This document shows positions 1 through 7,801 of a DNA stretch of 11,426 bases, in pieces. A program made the position numbers and the translations under genes. Within the stretch, counting starts at the first letter, position 1, and each line of letters starts with the position of its first letter. The notes beneath the pieces were generated by a model, which ran no database searches, was not told the origin of the DNA, and saw nothing but the letters and a program-made list of their open reading frames with translations. Origin of the DNA: Planctomycetaceae bacterium (GTDB taxonomy: Bacteria; Planctomycetota; Planctomycetia; Pirellulales; JAEUIK01); the NCBI GenBank assembly GCA_015493185.1, contig WGDQ01000382.1:1-11426 (forward strand), written 5' to 3'.

Positions 1-19
1 AGATGTGTATAAGAGACAG
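1..19. other. Nextera/Tn5 mosaic-end adapter remnant (sequencing artefact)
   Basis: The first 19 bases read AGATGTGTATAAGAGACAG, an exact match to the 19-bp Tn5 mosaic end used in Nextera library preparation. They sit at the extreme edge of the window, as untrimmed adapter does at a contig end. They create a false ATG at 3-5 and the false peptide MCIRDS in frame with the kinase that follows. Genomic sequence should be taken to start at base 20. A natural Tn5 end is very unlikely, because no transposase or flanking IS50 sequence is present. Confidence 0.97.
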
Positions 20-1802
20 TCTTTACACCCAGCCGTATCCGTCGCGCGACGAGGGGCGGTTGGCCGTGTTGCGATCGATCGGCGAGATGATGGGGCTGGC
101 GATCGCCAATGAACGACTGACGCAGGAACTGTGCGAGGCGAAGCATTTGGCCGAACAGGCCAACGAGGCCAAGAGCCTGTTTCTGGCCAACATGAGCCAC
201 GAAATCCGCACGCCGTTGAACGGCATTCTCGGCTTCGCCGAGGTTCTGAAAAGCTCCTGGCAGGAAATCAAGACGGCCGAACGGATCGACTATCTGGAAA
301 CCATTTGCGCCAGCGGCAAGCATTTGCTGACGCTGGTGAACGACATTCTCGACCTATCGAAGATCGAGGCGGGGCAATTGAAAATCGAGCCGGTGCCCTG
401 CTCGCCGCACCAGATCATTGCCGAGGTGGTTTCGGTGCTGCGCGTGCGGGCACAAGAAAAGGGCCTGGAACTCGACTACCGCTGGCGCGGACCGGTGCCC
501 GAGACCATTGACACGGATCCGGATCGGCTGCGGCAGGTGCTGATCAACGTGGTGGGCAACGCGATCAAGTTCACCAGCGAAGGGCGTGTTCGCATCGAAG
601 CCGAAGTGCTTTCCGACGATGAGTGGGCCCGCTTGCAAGTTAGCGTGACCGACACGGGCATTGGTATTTCGCCCGAAAAGCTTGGCTCGATTTTCGACCC
701 CTTTGTGCAGGCCGACAACACCGTGACGCGGCGATTCGGCGGTACGGGACTGGGGCTGGCAATCAGCCGCCGACTGGCCGAGGCCATGGGGGGCTCGCTG
801 GAAGCCGAAAGCGAGCCCGGCGCAGGCAGCACATTCACATTGACGATCGACGCCGGTTCGCTAAAGCAGATTCGCTTCTGCGAAGCACCACCTGCACTAC
901 CCCAACCGGGCGACATCGCCGAGTCGCGCAACAAAACGTATCGGTTGCCCAACTGCCGCATCTTGTTGGTTGACGATGGCGCCACCAACCGCAAGCTGAT
1001 CAGCCTGCTGCTGCGGCGGGCGGGCGCGCGGGTGACGCTGGCCGAAAACGGCCTGGAGTGCCTGCAACTGGTAGCAGGTCAATCGTTCGATTTGATCTTG
1101 ATGGACATGCAGATGCCGGTGGTCGACGGCTACACGGCAACGCGCCGCTTGCGTGAGCAAGGCGTTCATACACCGGTGATCGCGTTGACGGCACATGCCA
1201 TGAAAGGCGACGAGGCCAAATGCCTTGCCGCCGGTTGCGATGGTTACCTTACCAAACCGATCGAAGCCCCCACGCTGCTGCGAAGCGTTGCCCGCATGCT
1301 GAAGTGCTGCTGCACGGAAGAGGAAGCAGCTACGGATGCGGCGGAGCCTGCCGGCAGTGATTCGGGCCGCTCGCCCCTTGAAAACGAAGCCGGCGGCAAC
1401 GACGCCTCTGGCTCTGGCGACAACGCGCCGGAGGGCGGCAAACCGCCAAGCCAGGCGGATGCCAACACAACGGAGAAGATTGTTTCCACGCTGCCGGCCG
1501 ATGATCCGGACTTTTGCGAAATCGTGGTCGAGTTTGTGGAGCGACTGAGCGAACAGGTCGACCAGATGCGCAACGCGGCCGAGGCGGGCGATTTGGAAAC
1601 GCTGGGGCGTCTGGCCCACTGGCTCAAAGGCGCCGGCGGCACGGCGGGTTTTGCCGCGCTGACGAAACCTTCGGCCGATCTGCTGCAACTTTGTCGCGAA
1701 GGACGCAGCGATGAAGTCGCTGCCGCCCTGAACGTTTTGGAAGATGTGATTCGACGAATCGAAGTCGCGCCGCACCGGAACAGCCTCTCCGGCGCATCGT
1801 AA
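20..1802 (+). CDS. Hybrid sensor histidine kinase (GAF remnant-HisKA-HATPase_c-REC-HPt), 5' partial
   Basis: This is the C-terminal part of a cytoplasmic hybrid histidine kinase; its N-terminus lies beyond the contig edge, so no true start is visible and the ATG at 3 belongs to the adapter. Domains in order: about 30 residues resembling the final helix of a GAF sensor domain (nt 21-120), leading into a helical linker. Next is HisKA with the H-box MSHEIRTPLNG and phospho-acceptor His at nt 198-200. HATPase_c follows, with the N-box NVVGNAIKF (about 547-573), G1 DTGIGI (about 651-668) and G2 GGTGLGLAI (about 740-765). A receiver domain has its phospho-Asp at nt 1104-1106 in LILMDMQMP and a conserved Lys in LTKP. 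After an acidic Ala/Gly-rich linker (about 1315-1480) comes an HPt domain with its His at nt 1617-1619 in AHWLKGAGG. All phosphotransfer residues are present, so the relay His-Asp-His should work. No membrane segment is seen in the part present. The HD-GYP regulator downstream, on the same strand, is the likely final receiver. Confidence 0.93.
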
Positions 1803-1991
1803 GGAACTGTTTGAACAAACGAGAACGGCGGAGACCGGGCCGAGTGTGTGCCGCCGTTGGTAATGACAATCGCCGTTGGTGGCAACGAATTCATCGTAGG
1901 ACCGCGAGGCGAGAGGGTTTCAACACTTCTGCCCCGCGTGCCCTTTGGAAAAGAGACGGAAACACGAGAGAAGAGAAAGAGCGGCGTGCTC

Positions 1992-3332
1992 ATGAACGAC
2001 GCAACAACACCAGCGAGTGCCTCGAACCTTGTGCCGCCGGCACTGCCAGAAACAACGCCGACCGCCGCCGGCGGCGGCGCGACGACAACCCCGGCTACGG
2101 CCGCTGTTTCCACCGCGTCGAATGCGGCTGTTGCGCAAACGGCCGAAGCGAGCGCGTGTTCGGCGCGCGACGATTCGACGACATTGGCCAACGGGCCCTC
2201 GAAAACGAGCGACCTGAACGTCAAGCAGATGAAGATCATGATCGTGGACGACGAGCCGATCAACGCCAAGGTGGTGCGCAAGTTTCTCGCCTCGGCCGGC
2301 TACGAGCAGTTCATTCTTTGCCACGATGCCGTGCAGTCGATTCCCACGATTGCCAGCGAAAAGCCCGATCTTCTATTGCTGGACATCGAGATGCCGCGGC
2401 TCAATGGTCTCGACGTGCTGGATATGATTCGTGCCGACCATCAGTACGACAATCTGCCGATCATCATTCTCACCGCATCGGAAGATCGCGAGACGAAAAC
2501 GCGGGCGCTGAACTCGGGCGCCACGGACTTTTTGCGCAAGCCGGTGGACCCGACCGAGCTGATTCCCCGCGTGAAAAACACGTTGACCGTCAAAGCGTAT
2601 CAAGACCGACTGGGTTCGTACGCGAAAGACCTGGAACGAGAAGTTCGCCGGCGAACGATCGAGCTGGAAGAATCGCGGCTCGAGATCATCCATTGCCTGG
2701 CCCGAGCGGCCGAATATCGCGACAACGAAACGGGCCATCACATTGTGCGCGTGGGCCTGTATGCCGGTGTGATTGCCCGACACCTGGGATTGGACCCGGA
2801 CCACGTGGCGCTGATTCAACAGGCGGCCCCCCTGCACGATGTGGGCAAGATCGGCATACCCGACGCGATTCTGTTGAAACCCGGCAAGCTGGAGCCTGAA
2901 GAATTCGAGTTCATGCAAAAGCACTGCGGCTTCGGCAAGCGTGTGTTCGATCGCATGTCGAACGATGAGTTTCGCACGCTGGCCGACCACACGGCATTGG
3001 GCGCGAAGATCATGGGTGATTGCCGTTCGCCCATTTTGCGGCTGGCCATGACCATTGCCCTGACGCACCACGAGCGATGGGACGGCAGCGGCTATCCGCT
3101 CGGCTTGTCGGGCGAAGACATTCCATTGGAAGGCCGCATTACGGCGGTGGCCGACGTGTTCGACGCATTGAGCAGCAAGCGCCCCTACAAGCCGGCGTTT
3201 CCGCTGGAAAAGTGCCTGGCGATTCTCGAGGACGGTCGGGGCTCGCATTTCGATCCACGCGTGCTCGACGCCTTTATGGCAGGACGCGAGGAAGTGGTCG
3301 CCATTCAGATCGAATACTCTGACGTCGACTAG
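1992..3332 (+). CDS. Response regulator with HD-GYP domain, predicted c-di-GMP phosphodiesterase
   Basis: The protein has 446 residues from the chosen ATG. Residues 1-78 are a low-complexity Ala/Thr/Pro segment, probably disordered. Residues 80-200 form a receiver domain with acidic pocket D86/D87, phospho-acceptor D131 (LLLLDIEMP), T161 and K183. A charged helical linker (about 203-235) leads to an HD-GYP domain with NETGHH (245-250), the HD pair H282-D283 in HDVGKIGIPD, and HHERWDGSGYP (359-369). The metal-binding and GYP signatures look intact, so the predicted activity is hydrolysis of cyclic-di-GMP, controlled by phosphorylation. The ORF runs open upstream to a GTG at 1848, but that stretch looks non-coding and ATG 1992 follows a purine-rich leader; ATG 2229, just before the receiver domain, is a less likely alternative. 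The gene lies 189 bases after the hybrid kinase. Domain layout matches RpfG, but that layout is widespread, so no symbol is given. Confidence 0.93.
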   Translation: MNDATTPASASNLVPPALPETTPTAAGGGATTTPATAAVSTASNAAVAQTAEASACSARDDSTTLANGPSKTSDLNVKQMKIMIVDDEPINAKVVRKFLASAGYEQFILCHDAVQSIPTIASEKPDLLLLDIEMPRLNGLDVLDMIRADHQYDNLPIIILTASEDRETKTRALNSGATDFLRKPVDPTELIPRVKNTLTVKAYQDRLGSYAKDLEREVRRRTIELEESRLEIIHCLARAAEYRDNETGHHIVRVGLYAGVIARHLGLDPDHVALIQQAAPLHDVGKIGIPDAILLKPGKLEPEEFEFMQKHCGFGKRVFDRMSNDEFRTLADHTALGAKIMGDCRSPILRLAMTIALTHHERWDGSGYPLGLSGEDIPLEGRITAVADVFDALSSKRPYKPAFPLEKCLAILEDGRGSHFDPRVLDAFMAGREEVVAIQIEYSDVD

Positions 3333-3401
3333 CGGCACGGGCCACAAAGGCACGGCGATTGGCGACGGCTCGGCGCAACGCCCCACGGACCGTACAATCG
3401 G

Positions 3402-3427
3402 GCGCAGGCGCGACGGCGTGCCTGCGC
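3402..3427 (+). terminator. GC-rich hairpin downstream of the HD-GYP gene, possible terminator
   Basis: An inverted repeat of 11 pairs (one G-U) closes on the tetraloop ACGG; the outer arms are GCGCAGGC and GCCTGCGC. It starts 69 bases after the HD-GYP stop codon, a plausible place to end the two-component transcript. It is not followed by a T-run, so it is not a classical intrinsic terminator and may instead be a stabilising 3' structure. Confidence 0.35.
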
Positions 3428-3710
3428 TTCGAAGGGGGCTGAGGCGCTCGGTTCCACTTGTTCTCCTTGTTCCCCGCCGTGGCCGCAGGTCGCGCAGCGC
3501 GAGGGGAGTTTCGAACGCACCGACCGCGCGCGGCGGACGGCACCGATTTTCTAATCGCGCGGCCGGCCCTCGAACCGCTTGTACGATCCGGTGCGGTGCC
3601 CGCATGGCACAGCGTGGTTGGGCTGGTGCGCTGAAAGCGAACCGGCTGCATCACGGGCCGTTGTATCGCTGTCGCCCCGCGTCAATCGCACGCCGTGTTT
3701 GCCCGCCGGG

Positions 3711-3742
3711 CGTCATTTTCTTTTCTCTATTCGTTTATTCAG
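3711..3742 (+). promoter_or_regulatory. AT-rich patch upstream of oleB, possible promoter region
   Basis: A T-rich run of about 30 bases (from CATTTTCTTTTC to TTTATTC) breaks an otherwise strongly GC-rich gap and ends about 16 bases before ATG 3758. If transcription begins nearby, the leader to ATG 3758 would be very short, or translation would begin at ATG 3866 with a leader of about 120 bases. I cannot assign clean -35 and -10 boxes; the call rests on base composition and position. Confidence 0.25.
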
Positions 3743-3757
3743 CGTGCTACCACGACG

Positions 3758-4771
3758 ATGCCTTCAACAGACGTGAAACGATCGGCGCCGGCGGCTGCGG
3801 CGTCTGGCGCAAATGCGGCAGCCCGGGCAGCGAACGATCGGTCTGCCATGCGAGGCGGAGGAGCGATGGCCGAATACCCGTTTGCTTCGCACACCTTCGA
3901 GGTGGCCGGCGGGTGGCGAATGCACTATGTGGACGAAGGCCCTCGCGATGGGCCCGTGGTGCTGCTGGTACACGGAAATCCGACGTGGTCGTACTACTAC
4001 CGGCATCTGATCGCGGCGCTCTGCGATCGTTTCCGGGCGATTGCGCCCGATCACATCGGCATGGGGCTCTCAGACAAGCCGGCGGCGGGTGAGTATCCAT
4101 TCACGCTGGCCCGACGCGTCGAGGATCTGACCGCGTTGATCGATGGGGTGGTGGGTTCGCGCCCGGTGTCGCTGGTGGTACACGATTGGGGTGGAATGAT
4201 CGGCACGGCATGGGCCACCGCACACGCTGACCGCGTGCGGCGAATGGTGGTGTTGAACACGGCGGCATTTCGCATGCCGGCAACCAAAAAAATGCCGTGG
4301 CAGCTTCGGCTGGTACGCACACCGATCGTGGGGCCGCTGCTTGTGCGCGGAGGCAACGCGTTTTGCCGCGCTGCGGTGCGGCAGTGCGTGGTGCGCCCGT
4401 TGCCGCGCGAGGTGCGACGGGCCTATCTGGCACCGTACCACAACTGGCACAGCCGACTGGCCGTGCTGCGATTCGTGCAAGATATTCCTCTCGACGCGGC
4501 ACACCCGAGCTATCAGCAGGTGGAAGCAACCGAACACCAGCTCGAGCGGCTCAGCCATGTGCCCATGCTGATTGGCTGGGGAATGCGCGACTTTGTGTTC
4601 GATCGGCCGTTTCTGGATCAGTGGCGGCACCATTTTCCGCAGGCCGCGGTATACTGTTTTCCCGACGCGGGTCACTACGTATTGGAAGACGCCCGCGACG
4701 CCTTGGTGCCCGAGATCGACCGCTTTCTGAGCGACGATTTGAACGATTCGACGAACCGCCGCGAAGCCTGA
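3758..4771 (+). CDS. oleB: Alpha/beta-hydrolase OleB, cis-beta-lactone decarboxylase
   Basis: The protein has 337 residues from ATG 3758 and belongs to the haloalkane-dehalogenase-like alpha/beta-hydrolases. Visible motifs are the oxyanion-hole strand VHGNPTWSYYYR (71-82), APDHIGMGLSDKP (96-108), the nucleophile elbow VHDWGG with Asp143, a likely acid at D278 (GMRDFVFD), and the base H306 in DAGHYVLED. An Asp nucleophile is shared by dehalogenases and OleB; the neighbouring oleC and oleD decide for OleB, which removes CO2 from a cis-beta-lactone to give a cis-olefin in the last pathway step. The start is uncertain: residues 1-36 are an Ala-rich tail not expected in the family, and ATG 3866 (301 residues, close to usual OleB length, with GGAGG 4 bases upstream) is a real alternative. 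A 257-base gap separates it from oleC. No signal peptide is seen, so it should be cytoplasmic. Confidence 0.88.
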   Translation: MPSTDVKRSAPAAAASGANAAARAANDRSAMRGGGAMAEYPFASHTFEVAGGWRMHYVDEGPRDGPVVLLVHGNPTWSYYYRHLIAALCDRFRAIAPDHIGMGLSDKPAAGEYPFTLARRVEDLTALIDGVVGSRPVSLVVHDWGGMIGTAWATAHADRVRRMVVLNTAAFRMPATKKMPWQLRLVRTPIVGPLLVRGGNAFCRAAVRQCVVRPLPREVRRAYLAPYHNWHSRLAVLRFVQDIPLDAAHPSYQQVEATEHQLERLSHVPMLIGWGMRDFVFDRPFLDQWRHHFPQAAVYCFPDAGHYVLEDARDALVPEIDRFLSDDLNDSTNRREA

Positions 4772-4846
4772 TTCGCCGCTTCGCCCAAAGTGTGCCGGCC
4801 TGCGGAAAAAGCGGCGCTGCCCGCGGGTCATCGGCGGCGCGGCGAA

Positions 4847-4861
4847 CCGGCGGACCGCCGG
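4847..4861 (+). repeat. Short perfect palindrome in the oleB-oleC gap
   Basis: CCGGCGGACCGCCGG reads the same on both strands except for the central base. It lies 75 bases after the oleB stop, within the 257-base gap (4772-5028), where no gene is apparent. No T-run follows it, so termination is doubtful; it could be a short RNA hairpin, or chance in GC-rich DNA. Confidence 0.3.
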
Positions 4862-5028
4862 GAGGTTGACCACCGCGGTTCGGAAGGAATCAACGCTTCG
4901 TCGCAAACCGGCCGGCGGCGGACGGCACGTGGACGACCAAGCTGCTTGCCAAGCGCCCGGCAACGGCGTCTGTGGTTGCGGATGATCGCCGCGGGCATTT
5001 ATTTGCCGGAGGAAAGGTGTTTTTTTCG

Positions 5029-6720
5029 ATGGCCAGCTCCAGTGTTTCGGCGCCCGAGCGTTTGATTGCAAACATTGCCACGCGGCTTTCGGAAATGGCC
5101 GCCGTGTATCCCGACCGCAAGGCGGTGGTGTTTCCCGAACGTCGCGATCGCCGCGGTCGGGTGGCTTACACGCACCTGAGCTATCGTCAGCTCGACGAAT
5201 ACAGCGACGTGCTGGCGCGGGGGTTGATTGCCGCGGGCATTGGGCCGGGCACGCGGGCCGCGCTGCTGATGCCGCCGAGCCTGGATTTCTTCGGCATGTT
5301 CTTCGCGATGTCCAAGGCGGGCGTGGTTGCCGTTTGCGTCGATCCGGGCATTGGCTTGCGGCGGATGGGCGGTTGCCTGCAACAAGCACGGCCCGAGGCG
5401 CTGGTTGGCGTGTCGAAGGCGCACTGGGCCAGCCGGCTGTTGGGGTGGGCCCGCGATTCGATCCGCGTTCGCGTGGTAACCGATCGCCGCCGGAGCGGGA
5501 CGCGTGGCGTGATCTCGCTCGATGAATTGGAGCGGCGCGGCCGGCAGTCGTCGGCCACGTTGCCCCGAGACGTGGCGCCCGATCAGCTCGCGGCCGTGTT
5601 GTTCACCAGCGGCAGCACCGGCGCTCCGAAGGGCGTGGTGTATACGCAGGCCAATTTTCATGGCCAGATCGAGGCGCTGCGCGAGGGTTGCCGTGTGGAG
5701 GCGGGCGACGTGGATTTGAGCACCTTTCCGCTGTTCGGTCTGTTCGCGCCGCTCTACGGAATGACGAGCATCATTCCAGACATGGACTTCACGCGACCCG
5801 GTCAGGTCGATCCGCAGAAAATCAACGAGCCGATCGAGAATTTCGGAGTGACCAGCCTGTTCGGTTCGCCCGCGCTGTTGCGGCGCGTGGGCCAATGGGG
5901 GGCGGAAACCGGTGCTCGCTGGCCGACGCTGCGGCGCGTGGTAACGGCCGGCGCACCGGTGCCGACCGACGTGCTCGAGCAGGTTGCCCGCATGCTGCCG
6001 GACGATGCCGTGATTCTCACGCCCTATGGGGCCACCGAAGCGCTGCCGATCGCCACGATCGACCATCGCACCATTCTGGAAGAAACCGCGGCCCTCACGG
6101 CGCGGGGACACGGCGTTTGCGTCGGCCGACCGGTTTCGGCTGCCGAGGTGCGAGTGATCCGCATTTCGGACGAACCCATCGAGCGTTGGAACGACGCGCT
6201 GCCGGTCGAACCCGGCGAAATCGGCGAGATCGCGGTGCGGGGGCCAATGGTTACGGCCCGCTATTTCGAGCAAGACGAAGCCACGGCGCTGGCGAAAATA
6301 CCCGATGGCCAAGGGGGCTTTTTCCACCGCATGGGCGACCTGGGCTACCAGGACACGCACGGGCGAATCTGGTTTTGCGGCCGCAAAAGCCAGCGGGTGC
6401 GGTGCGCCGATGGCGACCGCTTCACGATCGTGTGCGAGGCCGTTTTCAATCAGCACCCGAAGGTGCTGCGAACCGCTTTGGTGGGTGTGCGCCGCGGCGA
6501 GACAATCGAGCCGGTGATTTGTGTGGAGACGTATGCCGGCGTGCCACGCAGCCAGCACGAAGCGATTCGCCGCGATCTCGAACAGCTTGCGGCCACCACC
6601 GAGCCGACGCGGCGGATCAGCACATTTCTGTTTCATCCCCGCTTTCCGGTCGACATCCGCCACAATGCCAAAATCGGCCGAGAGCAACTCACCCGTTGGG
6701 CCGAAGGACAGCTACGGTGA
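5029..6720 (+). CDS. oleC: ANL-superfamily AMP-forming enzyme OleC, beta-lactone synthetase
   Basis: The 563-residue protein is a full-length member of the acyl-CoA synthetase/ANL superfamily. Core motifs are the P-loop LFTSGSTGAPKGVVY (191-205), the A5 motif PYGATEALPI (332-341), the A7 motif MGDLGYQD (435-442), the hinge-region GRKSQRV (451-457) and a C-terminal lysine, K548, in NAKIGREQL. The PYGATEALP form and the oleB and oleD neighbours identify OleC, which adenylates the 2-alkyl-3-hydroxyacid and closes it to a cis-beta-lactone, with no CoA needed. ATG 5029 is preferred over the upstream GTG at 4972: AAAGGTG at 5013-5019 gives a Shine-Dalgarno-like site 9 bases upstream, and the fold begins soon afterwards at APERLIANIA. 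The stop codon overlaps the oleD start by four bases (GTGA), indicating translational coupling. A long-chain acyl-CoA ligase would be the alternative, but is less likely in this context. Confidence 0.93.
   Translation: MASSSVSAPERLIANIATRLSEMAAVYPDRKAVVFPERRDRRGRVAYTHLSYRQLDEYSDVLARGLIAAGIGPGTRAALLMPPSLDFFGMFFAMSKAGVVAVCVDPGIGLRRMGGCLQQARPEALVGVSKAHWASRLLGWARDSIRVRVVTDRRRSGTRGVISLDELERRGRQSSATLPRDVAPDQLAAVLFTSGSTGAPKGVVYTQANFHGQIEALREGCRVEAGDVDLSTFPLFGLFAPLYGMTSIIPDMDFTRPGQVDPQKINEPIENFGVTSLFGSPALLRRVGQWGAETGARWPTLRRVVTAGAPVPTDVLEQVARMLPDDAVILTPYGATEALPIATIDHRTILEETAALTARGHGVCVGRPVSAAEVRVIRISDEPIERWNDALPVEPGEIGEIAVRGPMVTARYFEQDEATALAKIPDGQGGFFHRMGDLGYQDTHGRIWFCGRKSQRVRCADGDRFTIVCEAVFNQHPKVLRTALVGVRRGETIEPVICVETYAGVPRSQHEAIRRDLEQLAATTEPTRRISTFLFHPRFPVDIRHNAKIGREQLTRWAEGQLR
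6703..6708 (+). promoter_or_regulatory. Ribosome binding site deciding the oleD start
   Basis: GAAGGA lies inside the end of oleC, with 8 bases between it and the GTG at 6717. The spacing supports GTG 6717 over the next in-frame GTG at 6723 and over any of the far upstream in-frame starts that would run through oleC. Confidence 0.6.
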
Positions 6721-7754
6721 ATGTGCTAGTGACCGGCGGGGGCGGATTTCTCGGCTCGGCCATTGTGCGCCGGCTGGTGGCGCGGGGCGATCGCGTGCGA
6801 ACCATCCAACGGAGCCAATATGCCTGGCACCGCGAGCTGGGCGTGCAGGCGTTCGTGGGCGATCTGTCGACCGATCTGGCAAGCTTGGAACGGGCCGCCG
6901 CGGGCTGCGATGCGATTGTACACACCGCAGCGCGGGCCGGCGTGTGGGGCGCGGCCGACACATATCATCGGGCCAATGTGGTGGGCACACAGAATGTGAT
7001 CCGCGCCGCGCGGCAAACCGGCGTGGCTTTGCTGGTGTACACGAGCAGCCCTAGCGTGGTGTTCGACGGCCGAGACGAAGAAGGCATTGACGAGCGGGCC
7101 CCCTACCCGGCGAGGCACCTGAATGCCTATTCGCGCACCAAGGCGCTGGCCGAGCAGTGCGTGTTGGCGGCCAACGATGCCTCGCTGCGCACCGTGGCGC
7201 TGCGGCCGCATTTGATCTGGGGACCGGGCGATCCGCACCTGGTGCCCCGCATTGTGCAGCGAGCCCGGCGCAAACGGTTGCGGCTCGTGGGCAGCGGAGA
7301 GAAGCGGGTTGATTCCACCTACATCGACAACGCGGCCAATGCCCACTTGTTGGCGCTCGACCGCCTGGCCGACGGCGACAATCGCTGCGCGGGCAGGGCC
7401 TACTTCATCAGCAACGGCGAGCCGCTGCCCATGGCTGAGTTGATCGATCGCATTTTGGCGGCTGCCGGTCTGCCGCCTGTGCGGCGACGCATTGCACCGG
7501 AAGTGGCCTACGTGATGGGCGGCGTATTCGAAGCCGCGTACCGACTGCTGCGTTTGGATGCCGAACCGCCGCTGACGCGGTTCGTCGCCCGGCAGTTGTC
7601 GACGGCCCACTGGTTTGATTTGACCGCTGCCGAGCGCGAACTGGGCTATCGACCCGAGGTATCGATCGACGAGGGCATGCGGCGTTTGGCGGTGTGGCTC
7701 GGCCAGGGTGAGCCACCGCAGCATGCACTGGCACCAGAGGCCACGGGACGTTGA
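6717..7754 (+). CDS. oleD: OleD, NAD(P)H-dependent 2-alkyl-3-ketoalkanoic acid reductase (extended SDR)
   Basis: The protein has 345 residues and belongs to the NAD-dependent epimerase / 3-beta-hydroxysteroid-dehydrogenase-like extended SDR family. It begins directly with the Rossmann nucleotide-binding motif TGGGGFLG (6-13), and has the catalytic Tyr and Lys as Y138 and K142 in NAYSRTK, with Ser residues in YTSSPSVVFDG (108-118). In the ole pathway it reduces the beta-keto group of the OleA product to the hydroxyacid that OleC then cyclises. The start is GTG 6717, overlapping the oleC stop as GTGA and preceded by GAAGGA. The same frame is open about 1 kb upstream through oleC, but this is only a shadow, since the Rossmann motif begins at residue 6 from GTG 6717. 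It is the last + strand gene before a convergent sulfatase. Confidence 0.93.
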   Translation: MNVLVTGGGGFLGSAIVRRLVARGDRVRTIQRSQYAWHRELGVQAFVGDLSTDLASLERAAAGCDAIVHTAARAGVWGAADTYHRANVVGTQNVIRAARQTGVALLVYTSSPSVVFDGRDEEGIDERAPYPARHLNAYSRTKALAEQCVLAANDASLRTVALRPHLIWGPGDPHLVPRIVQRARRKRLRLVGSGEKRVDSTYIDNAANAHLLALDRLADGDNRCAGRAYFISNGEPLPMAELIDRILAAAGLPPVRRRIAPEVAYVMGGVFEAAYRLLRLDAEPPLTRFVARQLSTAHWFDLTAAERELGYRPEVSIDEGMRRLAVWLGQGEPPQHALAPEATGR

Positions 7755-7770
7755 ACCCCCAGTGGGTCCG

Positions 7771-7801
7771 GCCGGGCGGTCTGGTTCGAGTTCGGCCCGG
7801 C
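7771..7801 (+). terminator. Inverted repeat after oleD, weak terminator candidate
   Basis: GCCGGGC (7771-7777) and GCCCGGC (7795-7801) can form a 7-bp stem with a 17-base loop, starting 17 bases after the oleD stop. No T-run follows. It lies in the 242-base space between two convergent genes, where a terminator is expected. The same space also holds three 8-base units TGCGTTGG/CGCGTTGG/TGCGTTGC in tandem (7913-7936). Confidence 0.22.

Larger units (their letters stand above)
3333..3757. other. Non-coding gap between the HD-GYP gene and oleB
   Basis: These 425 bases hold no ORF with family similarity or convincing codon pattern. Two items stand out: a perfect GC-rich hairpin at 3402-3427 and an abrupt AT-rich, T-rich patch at about 3711-3742 just before oleB. 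oleA, the usual neighbour on this side of oleB, is not here even as a remnant that I can recognise. In-frame extension of oleB back to a GTG at 3695 is possible but would pass through the T-rich patch, so I prefer ATG 3758. Confidence 0.6.

Noticed and set aside
1..19. A natural Tn5/IS50 end
   Set aside because: Exact 19-base mosaic end at the very edge with no other transposon sequence is the pattern of library adapter, not of an insertion.
1848..1991. In-frame GTG-start extension of the HD-GYP regulator
   Set aside because: The extra 48 codons show no conserved pattern and no ribosome binding site, and they follow directly from the kinase end; ATG 1992 is the better start.
4999..6687. 562-codon - strand open frame opposite oleC
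   Set aside because: It is an antisense shadow caused by GC-rich codon bias; no domain motifs, and the + strand OleC motifs are unmistakable.
5688..6716. Long + strand open frame running into oleD, which would make a 688-residue protein
   Set aside because: It overlaps oleC in another frame, its translation is Arg/Gly/Pro-rich without motifs, and the Rossmann motif of OleD starts right after GTG 6717 with its own ribosome binding site.
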